Source: Casuarina equisetifolia | Taxonomy: Eukaryota; Streptophyta; Magnoliopsida; Fagales; Casuarinaceae | Length of the DNA: 64,000 nucleotides | Direction: 5' to 3' | Assembly (NCBI GenBank): GCA_028551475.1 | Contig: CM052358.1 | Span: 22,222,853-22,286,852, forward strand | Shown: positions 13,317-27,210 of the stretch, in pieces | How the letters are laid out: each line of letters starts with the position of its first letter | Numbering within the stretch: the stretch's first letter is position 1 | The notes under the pieces: generated by a model | Database searches by the model: none | Told to the model about the DNA's origin: nothing | What the model saw: the letters and a program-made list of their open reading frames with translations, nothing else | Made by a program: the position numbers and the translations under genes

Positions 13317-16300
13317 ATGGACAAGTATTTGGTCCCGCTGAAGCCCTCATCCGAAGCACCTAAAGCCATTCGGCGGCACCGATGGAAACGAATCGCCGTC
13401 GAACTAGACGGCCGTTTCGAACCAAAGTACCGCCACGAGATGTCCAGTCTGCTCACGCAATCTTACTCCGAGGTGCGTTCGAGTTGAATTTACTTTGATT
13501 TTTTTTTTTTAGAATTGTCTGATGTAAGACGTGGCTGAGTTTTCCCGTCGGATTTTGTTTTTGTGGAAAAAGATTGGAGCATTTCCGCACTCGTACCATG
13601 TCAATGGCGTGGCATGTCAAACGCATGTAAGGAACACTGAGAGCTCATAGTTTGATTGATTAGTTTTACTTTTTTGATACTTAAGCTTGTTTTGACTCTA
13701 TTTTACAGATGAATCTCAATAATAACGGTGCTAGAATCAATTCACAAGGGCCAATTAGAAAGTTTGTTCTCTTGTTACTCTACTCCTTTGACCTCTGAAA
13801 GTCTATGGAATTGAACATCTTCAAGTTTTTATGTTATAATGTTTGATGCGTTTACAGATGATGATGTTCTTTTTCAGGCAAGGCATCTCTGCTTTGGAGT
13901 TTGACAACAAGGTGAATGCTGAACATTTCTTAAGCATTTTTCTTTTCTCTTTTCGTTCTTGTTATGCACAAACGCACACACGCGCGCGTCTATATTGTGA
14001 CTTAATCCTGAAGAGCCAAATTAATATGATTCCTGTATGTTTCAGATGAAAGGTGATTACTCTGAAATCAGTAATGAAGCTTTCAAAGTATAATTGTTAC
14101 TAAAGCCGTGAAAAGAATGAAATGTGAACTTGAAAGTCTATACGTTAAGGACATGATGCTAGTTATTAGGTTGAATGTTAACGTGTCAAAACTTTGTTTC
14201 TAATAGTAGTGTTGAAATGACTTGTTGCTTTCAAGGATCTTAGCAAATTGATAATTTGTGAGGTTGTTAAACAACTCAAGGCAAACAACTTGTTAGAGCT
14301 AGACAGAACTTTTATCCTCTAGTTTACATGCTTACCCAAACGGCACTTGGAGTTCAAATTCCTTAGAGCAGTCTACTTTAGTCTTCTTATCAGTTCTAGG
14401 TGATTGTTGCTTTTACTTTCGAGTTGTTATTATCAAATTCTTGAGATTTCGAGAACATTCAGATTTCACCCTTTCATTCATTAACTTTATTTCAGGGAAT
14501 TTATCTGGTATCAGTGACAAAATCAGGATGTTTAACAGTTCATGACTTTGAAGTTCTTTTTTGCCTGAGCAATGAATTGCCACCAAGTAAGCTCTTGCAC
14601 TGCTACTTCTTGTACTCCTTTACTCTTGGGACATACTACTATGATGGGGTAAATTGGTGGGTGATTTGGGCTTTAGGTGTGTTTTCTTTGAATTATTTAT
14701 TAGAAGTGATGCACTCATGCTCTTGAAGTAGAATGCGATAACATTAGCCTAATGCTAATAGATAGACACTCATATGAAGATGTACAAAAGCTAGGAAGTG
14801 TCTAAAGGGGTATTCTGGTTTTGTACGTGGTAGCTTAAATGACAGGCTAAAATTCATTTAGTTTGATTTTGATTTGTGATGTGAAAAAAGAAATACTGTT
14901 GAGCTGTAATATTTTCCAATTTCTATGGTTAAGACATGTGATGTTAGGCAAATGCTTAAGTGACAATGCACAATTCTTGTTTTGATTTCTCATGTGCGGA
15001 CATGCATGGCCATGTTGTGCACTATGAATATTTTTGATCTTTTGCAACACATATCCAAGGTTAGGGACTTAGACACGTGTATCTGCTGCCTTTAGAAGGG
15101 GATAGGAAGCTTCATTCAATGTAGCTAGCATGGCAAACAACACATCATAATGATGTGCAATACTCTTCTTTGCAAATTGCTATGCTTTTGAAACAATATT
15201 CTTTTTTGTTGTCACATTTCCACTGTACAAAAGCTTCTTCTCCTTGGCCTTTTTTTTTTTTTGAATGCATGAACTTTAATGTAATGCGGTTAAATCTGGT
15301 TGCCTGAGTGTCAAAGACAAGTAACTTAATATATACTCCTTTTGATATACCATGATAGATTACAAGTTTTAGATACTATTTCTTTGCAGTGTAGTTCAAG
15401 AAAAATTTCATTTTAACTTTACTATAGATGTCATTCTTTGAAAATCCTGGTAGGCTCAGAGGAAGATGAAACAAAACATTTAATGCACCTGTCTCTAAGT
15501 CAACAACTTGATGTAGTCCGGTGGAATTCTACTAACCAAGATGAGGTACAGATTTGGTGATGCTTCTGCTTGCTGTTATATGTTTAGTTATCTAGATATC
15601 ATGGATGAAGTACATTGAAGAACAAGATATGTTCCCCTACAGTGTGGCTTGTGTGTGTATTAACTGTCAAAAAGCTTGTGCTACACAAGCTCAAATTTTA
15701 AAGTTGTACTAGTGATATGCTTGTTGAAGTGATTTTAGTAAATTAGATGATTATATGACTATTTTGTACCAACAGCTGAAATTGATGGGATAAATAGTCC
15801 ACAAATAATCTCATAATGCTTCTTGCTAACCGATTGAACTTTCAAGTTTGTTTCGGTGAATGCGTCATGAAGGAACTTAGCAAAAAAAGAAATATGTCAC
15901 TAAGGGAATTTTCCTTGCAGTGAGTCCTAACAACTATCACATCAAGAAGAGACTTGTTTTGTCTTTTTTCCCCTTAAAAGGTTCATGTCTAATCTCAACT
16001 TGCGCTCATGAGTTGAGCTCAACTCAACTATTTTTTAATCCCTGCTAAAATGTGGTTGACTTTATGGATCCTTTTTCTAACTAGTTAGACAGCTCTATAT
16101 AATTGTTTTCCCCCATTTGTTGAAAATCTCCATCTCTTTTTGTGTTTTTTATATTTGTTTTTATGTAATCTATATGTCTGCCTAAATCGCTTATATCTGT
16201 ACTCTTTGACTAAATAATTTCATGATAAGCACACACTTTTATTTATTTCTTCTTAAGGAGCTTTCTTAGTCTCTAATAGCTTAGTTTAGTAAGTGTCAGG

Positions 16301-19300
16301 TATGCATTTATCATTAAGAGGATCAGAACAAATTGTAAATAAAACTCCAACTTTCTCAGTATGCATTTTTTTCCCCACTGCTTTTTTATCTTCATACAAA
16401 AGGGCTCATAAAACGGTCATCAGTGGCTACTTGGCTGCTTGTCCTGTGAACAGTTTAGTTGTTCACCTTTCTCATTTTTAGCTCCCTTGTCATTTGTCAG
16501 TCCCTGAAAGCTTTTCCCCTGCGTTATTTACTGCCAACAAATCCCTTTAATGTTTAATGTTTTGAGTGATGGAAACAGACTGAACTTATACTTTCTTGCT
16601 TGCTGTTAGTAGCGAGTTAGAGGTTATCATATGTTTGTTCTCTGTATCATAGTACTTACTTGGAAGAAGGAATATTTGCAATATGCGCATCTATATCATG
16701 CTTCTAGTAAAGAAACTCCTAATCATATTTTTTGATGTGTCTGTTCTTAGGGTTGATTCCCTGTGCTCTACCTGTTTTCATATCTTAATTTCCTCCTGGA
16801 ATTCTAACTTCAGCGTTTATCTAATTTGTTCCCTTCTTTAGGTTGCTTGCACATCCAGAAAACGTAATGAAGTACTTATTTTTAACATTGGTTATGTCTC
16901 CTCTGAACCTGTTGAAGTAAGTGTTCCTCTTTTGCTTTCATTCTGTAAACATTGCAAAGACAATATTCTCTTTGGAAGTATATATGCTAATTAACATCAA
17001 TAGGCACTTAGCTGGTCTTTGTTTTCTGTTGCATTATAATTGGAATCTACTCCATTGAAAGATTAGTTCTGTGGTTATTTCTTATAGTATATAAAAAATC
17101 CAACCTGTATTTTTCTTACTATTAGAAGGTAATATGCACTCCTCATGCAGACATGGACATTTTTTCAAAGATAATTTAGGACACTTGATTCTAAGAATCA
17201 TCTCCTGCTTCAGTTAGCCACTCAATTATTTGAGGATCCTTCATAGAAAAAGTTATTGCAGTTTGGTCACACTTTCTGGTATGACATCCTATATTTTTTG
17301 CGTATATGGTACCAATTCTAGTTCATCGTTGATGCAGGTATTAAAGACAAGACATACTCTCACTGTTCATGGTTCTGACATTCATAAAGGTCTATCTGAT
17401 ATAGCTTTCACTACAATTGATGACTCAAGGTTGGTGAAAGAGGGTAACTTGAAGGAAAAAACTTGTCTTGTTGCTAGACTTGTGAGAGAACAAACTTATG
17501 TCTCTGTAAAGGAGTATAGGTTTATTCATTTGAATTCTTATATTTTTTCTCTTTTGACCTCAATGTTTAGATAGATATGAATTCACTTGCTAGGATTAGA
17601 ATAGTGAACTTACAGTTTGAATTAGAAAATGTCTGCATTTTCTCACCATCTAAGTCAATCTTAAGTTTGAAAAACATATCCTAAAATACCAAAAGGGTGC
17701 TTGGTAGATGAAGTGTGTGGAACAACTCTCTATTGTTTAAAACCATGTACATTTTTTTTTTATTTACTTTTCAAATGCGTAGAAGTGCAGCATCATATCA
17801 TGGTAAATACATTTTAGTCATGTCATAAGAAAGTTTGTGACATAAGAAGGCTTATGTTTGCCTATTTCTTTAGTTTGCTTTGTTTTCTTCAGTTGAATTA
17901 TGTACTAAACTCTTTGTACCAAAAATTTATGTTCTAGCCTCTCAAGTTAAATGGAAAGAGTGAAAATTCTTTTAGTTTGTTAACTTGGATACTTAGGTCC
18001 GAAAATGGACCCAAAAGAAAAAAAAAGTAGAAGATGATTGTTTTTGAGATTTTCACTTTGGCCATCATATAATGATAGGCTATAAGTAACCTATGTTGTT
18101 TCAAAGTGGGTGTTATCCAACTTAAAGCTTGGTCTCCATTGTAGTTTGTTTGAAAAGTAGGAAGTTTTGGTTTGTAAGCTTTCAAGTTTAAGACTTGGAC
18201 TTTGGTTATCACTTAGTAGAATCTTATTTATGTGAACTATTTGTCTGCTAACAATATACATTTCACATTTATGCACATATTCAACAGGTTACTTGGTTCT
18301 GATACATATGGCAACATTAGTGTGTGGGACAGAAGAATGAGCACTCTTCCATGTCTTGAACTTACAACTAATTCCCAAAGTGCCCTTAATAGCATTAAGT
18401 TAAATGTTGAAAATCAGGTTGGTAACAAGTTATATATGTGGGAAAGATATTTTTTATATAATGTCTTTGATTTGATCCATGTGCAACTTTTTACATTGTT
18501 ATTTAAAACTTTCAGCTGCACTTTTTGTTTTCCACATGTGTATATGCTTATCATCTTATCCAATATGCTAGATGATAAAACTGAGTGAGTATATTTGGGG
18601 TTTAGCTGAGAAAAATTGTGATAATAGAAGTGGGAGTTACATTCATATTGTTGCAGTCCTTTCCATATTTGTGAAGCAAATCCATATTTTAAGACCTTTC
18701 TTGGAAATCTTTTTTACTTTAGATAATGGCGAACAACAGTTTTCAGGAATGCTAATCATGGAGAAAAATAGCTCTTATAGAAAGCAGAATAGTGAATATT
18801 CTTCTTACTAAGATAAGTTTTCCATAAATTCATAATTAGGCAAGCACGAGTATCTTTGGAACCTACAAGCATCCCATTCTTGTGGTGGAAGGAGGTATCA
18901 TTCGATCTAGAGCTTATTGGCACAAGTTTTCAGTTGTGTCATAATAAAGGAGCATTCTCCATTGCATTATTAGTCTTGGGAATTTACACATAATTAAAAC
19001 TGACTAGAGGACAACAAATCATTAACTATTTTCAATTTCCATCTGAACCAAAACTAGCTAGATCTACTAAAGGATGATGATATTTCTATATTGAATTTAA
19101 ATTCATGAATATGCCTAGTCGAAGGGAGTGGCAATTGCCAACTGATTAAACGTTTGTGTAAGTTTAGTGTTGGCCATATTGATAAGTTGATGGCCTTTGG
19201 ACTAAATGGTAATTCCACCCCTCCTAAATAGTAAGGTCACTAATTCAATCCCATGTGGGTACGTTAGTTGTTCTACCCACCATTGTTATCCCTGTATTAT

Positions 19301-22300
19301 TTTCCATCAACTTGGTATTACTATCATTGTTATAATGGGATCAAAGATTCACAACCTCTTTCTTGCCCACTAGGATTGGCTCTTGTCAGCTTCTTGATTG
19401 TGTGTAAATTGTCATGCTTTTATTCATGGAAGTTACTTTTGGCTTTTGTTCCTAAATCTTATGGACCTTACAATTATAATTTCATTTGTTTGTAGGTCAT
19501 TTTTGGGGCTGGTAAGGATGGGATTATTTATGCGTGGGATCTTCGAGGAGGTAAAGGATCTGCTGCTTTTCAAAGCTATAAAGAGGTGATTTCATTTTTC
19601 TTTCCTCGTGCTTGTTTATCACAAATGGTGGAATTAGCATATGAAACAACTGGAAAGAGGTTAGAATTAATTTAGTGAGATCAACATTGATGGTTAAATC
19701 GTTTTTGTTGGCACCATAACAATTGGAAAGGTGGTTGTGTAGGACCACATTTATATATAGTTGAAACTAGACTTTAGAAATCTTTCTCCGTCCATTATTG
19801 AGTTGTTGACTGAAACTTTTTCAAGTTATTACCTTATGAAAAATATATTTTTCTTGCTTCTATTACTTGTGAACACATTGCTCTTAATATCTTTTTCCAT
19901 AAGTAATTTTCTGGTTTTTGGCTTTTCAGACATGTTATCCACCTCTAACGTCATTGAAGCTAGCATCAATGCTTTATAAAATAGAGCCTTTGAAGGTATC
20001 ATAATTCTTTATGTTCTTATTAGTCAATATCACTAACTTCTATGTCTTCCTCTTTTCCTTTGAAGGGAAAAACATAACATGTTGTGCCATCTCAAATGTC
20101 TACCATCCAAATCCATCAACCCCAAAACCCATACTTGGTGTTTTGATATCCTCTACATGTATATAGAAAGGTTCAATTGGAGAAGATAACTTTCCTCAAA
20201 ATAATACATTATTGTGCTACATAAAATAAAAAGAATTTTACTGACTTCTCGACAAGTAAGATGCTACATCAGTGATCAGACTTTGGGAATTTTTTTCACT
20301 CTTGTTTTTTCAAAATCCTGCCCAAATTAACCTATTTTATGGAAGATATATTCTAACGGGTTTGGCACAAGAGCTATTATATTTGGAGCACAATATGATG
20401 ACAAAAACTTAACAAAGATTATTCTACTGGTTTTCATATGAATCTCTAGTACCTTGTGGACTAATATATCTAATGAATATCTAAGATATCTAATAGGTTA
20501 TTTATATTCCTTTCTAATTTTAGGACTTTTGGTTGATCTATGCACTTTTGCTTCCAAAAGGTACTACCAATTCACAAGGATTAGAAAAAATTAGTTATGA
20601 TGGATTGTGTAGTTAGTTTGTCTTGAACATTAGTTATATCATGCCAGAACAAGATTACTTTTTATAAACTGATGGTTTATCATTTTCTCTTTTTCAATCC
20701 ATAGCCTTTATTAAGCGTGGCCATGATCATGCAGGCACAGTCGCATATCAATTCAAAGGAAATACACTCCATTGACCTTGATCCATCTTGTCCATATCAA
20801 CTAGCATTTCATCTTGATGATGGCTGGTAGGTTTTGAAAGAAAGATTTTTTGTTGTGTCTATTTTATTATCTTTGCATATTTTTATCATGTTGCCTTCAG
20901 AATATTGAATAATAGTTTGTTATGGGATTTCTTATTATAGGTCAGGTGTTTTGGATATAAACAAATTTCAAGTTACACATGTTCATTGCCCTCCCCCGGC
21001 ATGGTTGTAAGTGAAGTTGAATAAATGAAATTGAACCATGATTTTAATGTCCAATAAATTAGCAACTTGCAGTTGGTAATTCTTAACTTGTTCCTCTTGA
21101 TTGGTATAGAAATGATTCCAATGATTCATCAGATTTGTTATCTTTGAGGAAACCATCGTGGGTACCTTCGTATTCAGTGAGTATGGTCAACCATTGGCTT
21201 AATTTTATTCCATTCAGTCCTTATGTATAACTTGATATACAGAGGTTTTATCTCTAATCTGCTGTGTATCAATAGTGTGTAAAAGATGAAACTAGTGAAG
21301 AAAGCATGTGATTTGTTGGTTTTTGCATTCGTTAGAAGCATGAATATCCCGATGTACTTGTAAAGTAGTCCTTTCTTTTGTGACACTAGCAGTGGATTAT
21401 TAGTAGATGAGAAGATAATGCGTACTTATCAGCATATGGATTTGATTGGTTGTGATTTGTTATAAAATATTGCATTACTGATCTTGGTAATATGCTGTTT
21501 TCTCTACAACTACCCAGTGTTGTTGTGGGAAAGGTGGAAGGTGGGATATACTCAGCTCCTATTATATTGCTTAGGAAAAATCATTTGTTTATATTGTCTC
21601 CAGTATCTTCACCATTGATAATGGTGTATAAGACATTTGTATTCTAAGAGGGAAGTTTTCTTTTATATTAGATTACAGTTATTGAATCTAAGTGGTCATC
21701 TGAGTGATAAGCAAAAATGAGGTTAACCAAGTAATCCTAAACAGTTTTGCTTAAAGTGGAATGAGTCCCCAAGTGATCTTAAAGCATAATACATATCAGA
21801 TATGGCAGTGTATAAATCATGAGTCATTTTTACAATCCTATTAGAAAATAATTTTTCCCCTGACCAAATCTCAAAAGTATAACTCCAGTATGATATCTTT
21901 TGTTACAGATCTATGTGGTTGGATCGTCATCTGAGAAAGGTATTCATCTTTTGGATTTCTATCCAGACCCAAGCTCTCCCTGCCATGTAGATCAGAAGTA
22001 AGAGCCCTTTCTATGGCAGTTTTTTGTTGATTGGTTTTTGCCCAAAGGGACTAAATTGTGATTGACAACCTGATTTAATAGCATGAGTACATGAGACCAT
22101 ATCAATGTCAATGGACAATCATATCTAATTGGTAATCTATATCACTGTCTTCTGAATAAGATTTTCAAACTCTTTAAAAGACTCTTGTACATGCACGAGT
22201 GTGAACTTTCCTTTATTCCACTTTCTTTCTGTTTTCAAGTATAGCTTACATATGTCTTCTTGTTCTAGTGAAAATATAGCAAGCTGTTCTGGGGTAAACC

Positions 22301-22869
22301 GTCAAAATAAGCAAAATAGATTCATTGCTTTGTCCGAAGGAGTTACTGCATGTGCTGCTCATCCCCTCAATGGAACCATTGTGGCTGGTACAAAGGTTTG
22401 TAGCTTAGAGGATCTATTCTAGTATTCCTTCAATTAGTCATATGTGCGTATGCCTCTTATTAGAATAAAAGAAAAAGAAAAAGAAAAAGAAAAAGAAAAA
22501 GAAAAGGATTTCCCTTCAATAATGATGTCATGATATGGCTTTTGGGTTTCTTTTTTTCTTGGGTTCTTTTTGAAGAGCACTGCATGTATTAGTGATTACT
22601 TGAGCAACTGAAGTAGACATGCTTGGATGCAGACTTGGCATCTTTTCATGAGTTTACAAGAGCAAGAAAAATCTCAAATCATTCAGTTATAAACACTTGC
22701 TTTCCACTAGAATCACCAGTGCCTCAATTAAATTTTACACCATTTTATTTTACACCCTTGCTATAATATTGATAAAGTTTCCTCACTAATGGAAGAGTGA
22801 TTTTTTATTGACAAATGATTTCAGAACTCGTCTCTGCTTATGATTGCCCAGAGGCATCAATCAGTCTAA
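13317..22869 (+). CDS. WD40-repeat protein, 16 exons, about 454 residues
   Basis: Exons by GT-AG junctions with phases that all agree: 13317-13472, 13709-13761, 13878-13911, 14496-14586, 15454-15545, 16842-16916, 17338-17429, 18288-18417, 19496-19585, 19930-19995, 20735-20826, 20941-21006, 21110-21176, 21909-21997, 22269-22395, 22825-22869. The N terminus is basic (AIRRHRWKRIAVELDGRF). WD40 blades are visible in turn, for example GISALEFDNKGIYLVSVTKS, GSDTYGNISVWDRR (about 201-214) and GAGKDGIIYAWDLR (about 245-258). The two WDxR endings fit the DWD box, by which WD40 proteins dock to DDB1 in CUL4 ubiquitin ligases; substrate-receptor function is inference. It resembles the Arabidopsis transducin/WD40 protein I recall as At5g12920. 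It converges with the cyclin gene ending at 23486. Confidence 0.85.
19155..19345 (+). repeat. Possible SINE-like fragment in a WD40-gene intron
   Basis: Inside the intron before exon 9, a GATGGCCTTTGGACTAAATGG stretch is followed about 45 bp later by TAATTCAATCCCATGTGGG. The spacing recalls the A and B boxes of tRNA-derived plant SINEs. The B box is imperfect and no A-tail or target duplication was found. Confidence 0.25.
22465..22506 (+). repeat. A-rich hexamer microsatellite in the last WD40 intron
   Basis: Repeated AAAAAG units, seven or so copies, in the intron between exons 15 and 16. Confidence 0.85.
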
Positions 22870-23485
22870 GGTGGAGATTATTGTCCAAACAGCAGACCAA
22901 TTGGGCTGGAGACATGATCATCATCCTTTGTCTGTACAGTGAAAATTGACACAGACTGTCTTCAAATCTAGAACTTCTAAACGTACACGTATCGTGAAAT
23001 GTAGAACGGAAGTGGAAGAAGCCTCGGTCAGCTGGCTCTCAAATAGTATTATTGAGGGCAATTTATGAATATACGTCAAGAAAGCCTTAAGATAAGGGTT
23101 TATTCATGAATGTTTGAGCCAGTGAGTGCTGTTTTCTGGCTTTGTTATTTTCAGTATCACCAGGTTGAAGGTCTTGTCATCGAGTCTATGTACCTAGTTC
23201 TTTGTACTTTGAAAGAAAGTAGTACATTTCTAGGAAACTTCTCAATATACTACCCAAAACTTGAATATAAAGGAGGGAGAATCTCATCTCGGATTTGGAA
23301 CTTTGAGAGCCGCAATCAATCCACTGACAGAGAGAAAATACGTCATTACTCAAGAATGACTACAAAAGTATCCAACATATAAAAGAATTCTAGATCTAGC
23401 TTAAAGAACCACTTAAACACACTCAAAATGTATGTGGCGACTTGGCTACAAAAAGTAGCCAAGATTCTGATATAAATTTTCAGGA
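22870..23485. other. Convergent 3' region between the WD40 gene and a cyclin gene
   Basis: About 0.6 kb shared by the 3' ends of two genes that face each other. Only chance ORFs seen. Confidence 0.6.
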
Positions 23486-26131
23486 TCATGTCGATAGGAG
23501 ATTTATGGGCGGAGTGCAACAAGCAACAGCACCCCTTTCAGGACTTGAGTACTTCTTATATACCGTCTTTAGCTTACTTTCTGGGGCAGCCGAGTGGAAG
23601 CCCACCAAAAGCTTTGCACAACCCCTGTCAAAATACAAAAAACTCCCAACTGAGACCGAAACCACATTTGAATCATTACTGAGTACATGATTTATGGGGA
23701 TGAATCATGAGCTACTACAGCTGTGTATGCACATAAATTGAACCTTATTAAGAAGTTTATTCCCACTAGACATTCACCTTACAACATACTCTCTCACACC
23801 TTCTTGCATGGAGTGCTAAGGAAGAACTCGAGTTTTAATATCATATTAAAAAATTTATTTTGACCTCAAAAGTTAGTTTATAAAATGAATGTTCATATAT
23901 AATCAAGACATGCACATTCACATCTTACCAGTATGAGACTGAACATCTGCACCACAACACATCTACATTTGAAAATTACAGAAAAAGAAAGAAAGAAATG
24001 CTTACGCTATCTGCTCTTCGCCGTAGCCTGAGTAATGCTTCAGTGTTTTACTCCAAAAAGGGCTTCTGCCAAGAGTGCACCGGGCAGCATAGACAGCTGC
24101 TGCTGCGATCAGTGATGGCCGGTACAAAATGGTTGTTGGATAATGCATTAGACCCAGTTCGGCTAAAAAAAAGACCAGATTCTCAATCTACATCAGCAAG
24201 AAAACAGAAACAATTAATTTGTGCTACTTGACCAATCTTATGGGAATTTGAGAACTTATGATTCAATGTCGAATGCAGTCAGTACCTCCTGATCTGATGG
24301 AACAGAAGCTTTGATGTAACGAACCAGAAAGACGTAAGGGGTGGGAACTGTTAAGTACCACTCCAACTTCTCCAAAATTGCTTTCTCCATGACAAGTATC
24401 TGGTTGCTTGTATATGCATAGTCTGATATGCAGACGAGGTCATGAACCTGAAGATTCCAGAACTAAATATAAGAAGAGCGATCAAGAATGTGTTAAGCAG
24501 GTAATCAGAGAAGAATGCTAGCTACCTGCAAGCAGTAACTTTCTTCATATTTGCAGGCCAAGAGCATGGAGCTCATGCCAATCAATTGAAGATCTCCTCT
24601 CAATGCAGTCTTCTTTGAGAGGAATCGATCAAGTATGTTTATGGTAAGGTAGAGGGTTTCAGGCATGAGTTCAAATCTTCTGTGAACTTCAATCAGCCAG
24701 TCTATAAGAATAGACCTCATCTTCGCACTGATATCTGGCTGCGAGTTCATGTAATCGCGGACTTGACTCTCATCCTGAACAAAAAGCTTCCAGTCATTAT
24801 GGGAGAGAGAAGAAACGAAATTAAACTTGAGAATTGATGATTGAAGAGACAAAAATACTTCTGTGAGCTTATAAAACTTGTAGATGTCGTCGATATATTC
24901 AACTACTGCCAAATCATCATTCACATCTCCTGCATCGATGTTCAGAACCTGACCTTCTGGCTTAAATGTGACCCCAGAAGCAGCCTGAGGGAAAAAAAAA
25001 AAATCAAAGTTCAGAGCACAAAAGTGGAAGAAAGAGCAAAACTATGCTAGAAGAAGACAGCTCATATACTTTGCTCCGAGCAGTAAGGATCGCTGTAAGA
25101 GTCTTAATATTCTTCCTCGAGGATCGTTCCCTTGACTTTCTTCCACCATGAGTTTCATCCTTCCCCTCTTCATCAGAGCTAATCACAACTACAGGTTCGG
25201 GTTCGGGTTCATCAGTTGCCTTCTTTTGAGTTTCTTCCACCTTCTTCTTAGCACCACCTTTTCTCTTAACAGCTACCTTATCACCCACAACTGCAACAGC
25301 TGGGTTCTGCAGTAATTCAGAATTCAATGAATATTCATTGATGAAAATTTAGTATTAGAAATATTCATTGAGAGAGAGAGAGAGAGCTAAAGGTTCACTG
25401 CCTTATTCTTCTCTGCTTCAGCTTGTGCGTTGGCCAACAGTTTTGCATGAAAACTCCTTCAAGGCCAAAAATAAAAATCAATGAGACAGAGCGACAGAGG
25501 AAGAGGGGAGAGAGAGAGAGAGAGAGGAGTTAACCTTGTAATGGGCCGAGATATCTGCTTGCCTTCGGCGATACGAACCACATCTAGATTACCAATGTCT
25601 CCCAGAACTTGCCGATTTCTTCTTTGTCCTAGTTCGTTTTTCACCTTATTTCTTCCTGTTAGAGGAACAAAAAATCTTGGGCTGTCTTAGTATCACATCC
25701 ACATGGATCTCCAAATCCCGTTTGATTAAACCCCGCAGAAGGACCCAAAACCCGGAAATGTATCATCACACAAAGTTGCAGGTAAAATTAAAACGAAATG
25801 GGAAATCTGTGGAAATCGCCCAACCCAATGAACTTGAAGGAACAAACGTGTAAAAAATGGCAAACATAACCCTATCTCAAATGTTTTACCCGAGTTGTAG
25901 AAGAACACAGATTTCAGCAAGAAAACCAAAAGAACCAAATCTATGTGACTCTTCACCGCTAACAGTCAATCAAGAAAACCCAGATGATATTTATCGAAAA
26001 GTAGTGATTAATCAAGAAAACATAAAGAATCATCCAAAAAGAGAGTCAACAAAACTTCCCCGAACAAAAATCGCACTTCGAAAGGGTGACAAACCTCTGG
26101 GCTCTGGTGGAAGAACCTCTCTTACTTCCAT
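23486..26131 (-). CDS. B1-type mitotic cyclin, divergent copy, nine exons
   Basis: Exons on the minus strand: 26131-26095, 25655-25535, 25456-25399, 25306-25070, 24984-24859, 24774-24526, 24447-24286, 24187-24006, 23624-23486; 436 residues. The exon 3 donor is uncertain: GT after 25399 or GC after 25402, both in phase. A B1-type destruction box RQVLGDIGN lies at 27-35 and marks it for APC/C-driven breakdown. The cyclin box has [18 protein letters not shown]; the second fold has NYPTT-like [11 protein letters not shown] and GYGEEQ. Two departures from the B1 pattern: HRRF for HxKF, and EESYCLQV for the usual EEIWAPEV (about 270-277; the neighbour has EEVWPPQV). It would activate a CDK at G2/M if functional. 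A (GA)n run lies in intron 2. No lesion in frame, so I call it intact. Confidence 0.88.
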
Positions 26132-26316
26132 CGCCTCTTTATGATCGTCTAAAGGACAGTCTAGGCTTGGGATCGGACACGTTGATGTACTCTCTCCGCT
26201 CGCTCGCTCGCTCGATCGCCGATGGCCTCCCAAGTATCTCTGTATTTGTGGATTGTGGATTCTTGCTTTGCTTTCTCAAGTACTGGTAAGGAAAGCCTAG
26301 GAATCGACGCAATTAG

Positions 26317-26326
26317 CCAACGGTCA
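26317..26326 (+). promoter_or_regulatory. MSA element of the divergent cyclin
   Basis: CCAACGGTCA fits the mitosis-specific activator (core AACGG) bound by three-repeat MYB factors that drive G2/M genes. It lies 186 bp before the start codon at 26131. MSA sites work in either orientation. Confidence 0.6.
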
Positions 26327-26339
26327 TATTCTCAGTGAT

Positions 26340-27210
26340 TTGAATTTTGATCGCTTGGTCCTGCCTACGGCTCAGAAGAGAATTTTCATTAAAAAAAGAA
26401 AAAAGAAAAAAGAAAAGGTTAAGAATATACTGAACTCGTGCTTACTTCAGCCCCTTCGATTCATCATCTGGCGGATTGTGTGCTTACTTCATTGGTTTTG
26501 ATGGCTTCAATTAACACAAATTATGATTTTGTATTTTTTTAATTATTTCTTTCCAATTGAAACACTGAGTTTAGGGGTGATAAGAGAAAATATGGTTGAT
26601 TTTCATAAACATTGATTTGGGTTGTCAAATTGAGAGACAAAAGTATTTGAACAAGTTGAAAGACCACAGAAAGTAGCACAATATCATCAATATGTTCTTC
26701 ATGCATCTAAATTAATCCTAACCTAGTGTATATATGTTTGTGTGTATATATACATATATATATATGTACTCATCACATAATTTTATAATATTATGACAAT
26801 AATTAAAAATAAATATGAATACATTATTTTTATTATTATTCAATAGCCTCCTTATGTATAAAAAGTATCCATACTTTACTGGTTAGTTTTAAGAGAAGAT
26901 GCTAGGAATTATTAGTAATGGTGGTTCAACACTTTGGGTCATAATTTAAAGAATACATTTATACTTTTAATAATAGATGTTTATGAATTAGTTGAAAGAA
27001 ATGAGAAACAGTAGATCCTTAGAGGTCATTACCGATCCGTACTTGAATTGGAAGGCTAGATTCTACTCATTTTGTATCTGAATTGTATTAGCATCATATT
27101 CCACACACAGCACATTATATTTGCATACACTCCAAATGTCAACAAAACGAGAAATTTTTGAATCCCATATGTCAAAAAGTAATCAGCCAGACCACCACAT
27201 GTTTTGTAGG
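26340..27210. other. Spacer between the two cyclin genes
   Basis: AT-rich, with a (TA)n run at about 26740-26765. It holds the upstream region of the 26131 cyclin and the 3' region of the 29899 cyclin. No gene seen. Confidence 0.65.

Noticed and set aside
26202..26221. GCTC/GCTCG repeats before the divergent cyclin
   Set aside because: Short simple repeat in a leader; no regulatory meaning can be supported.
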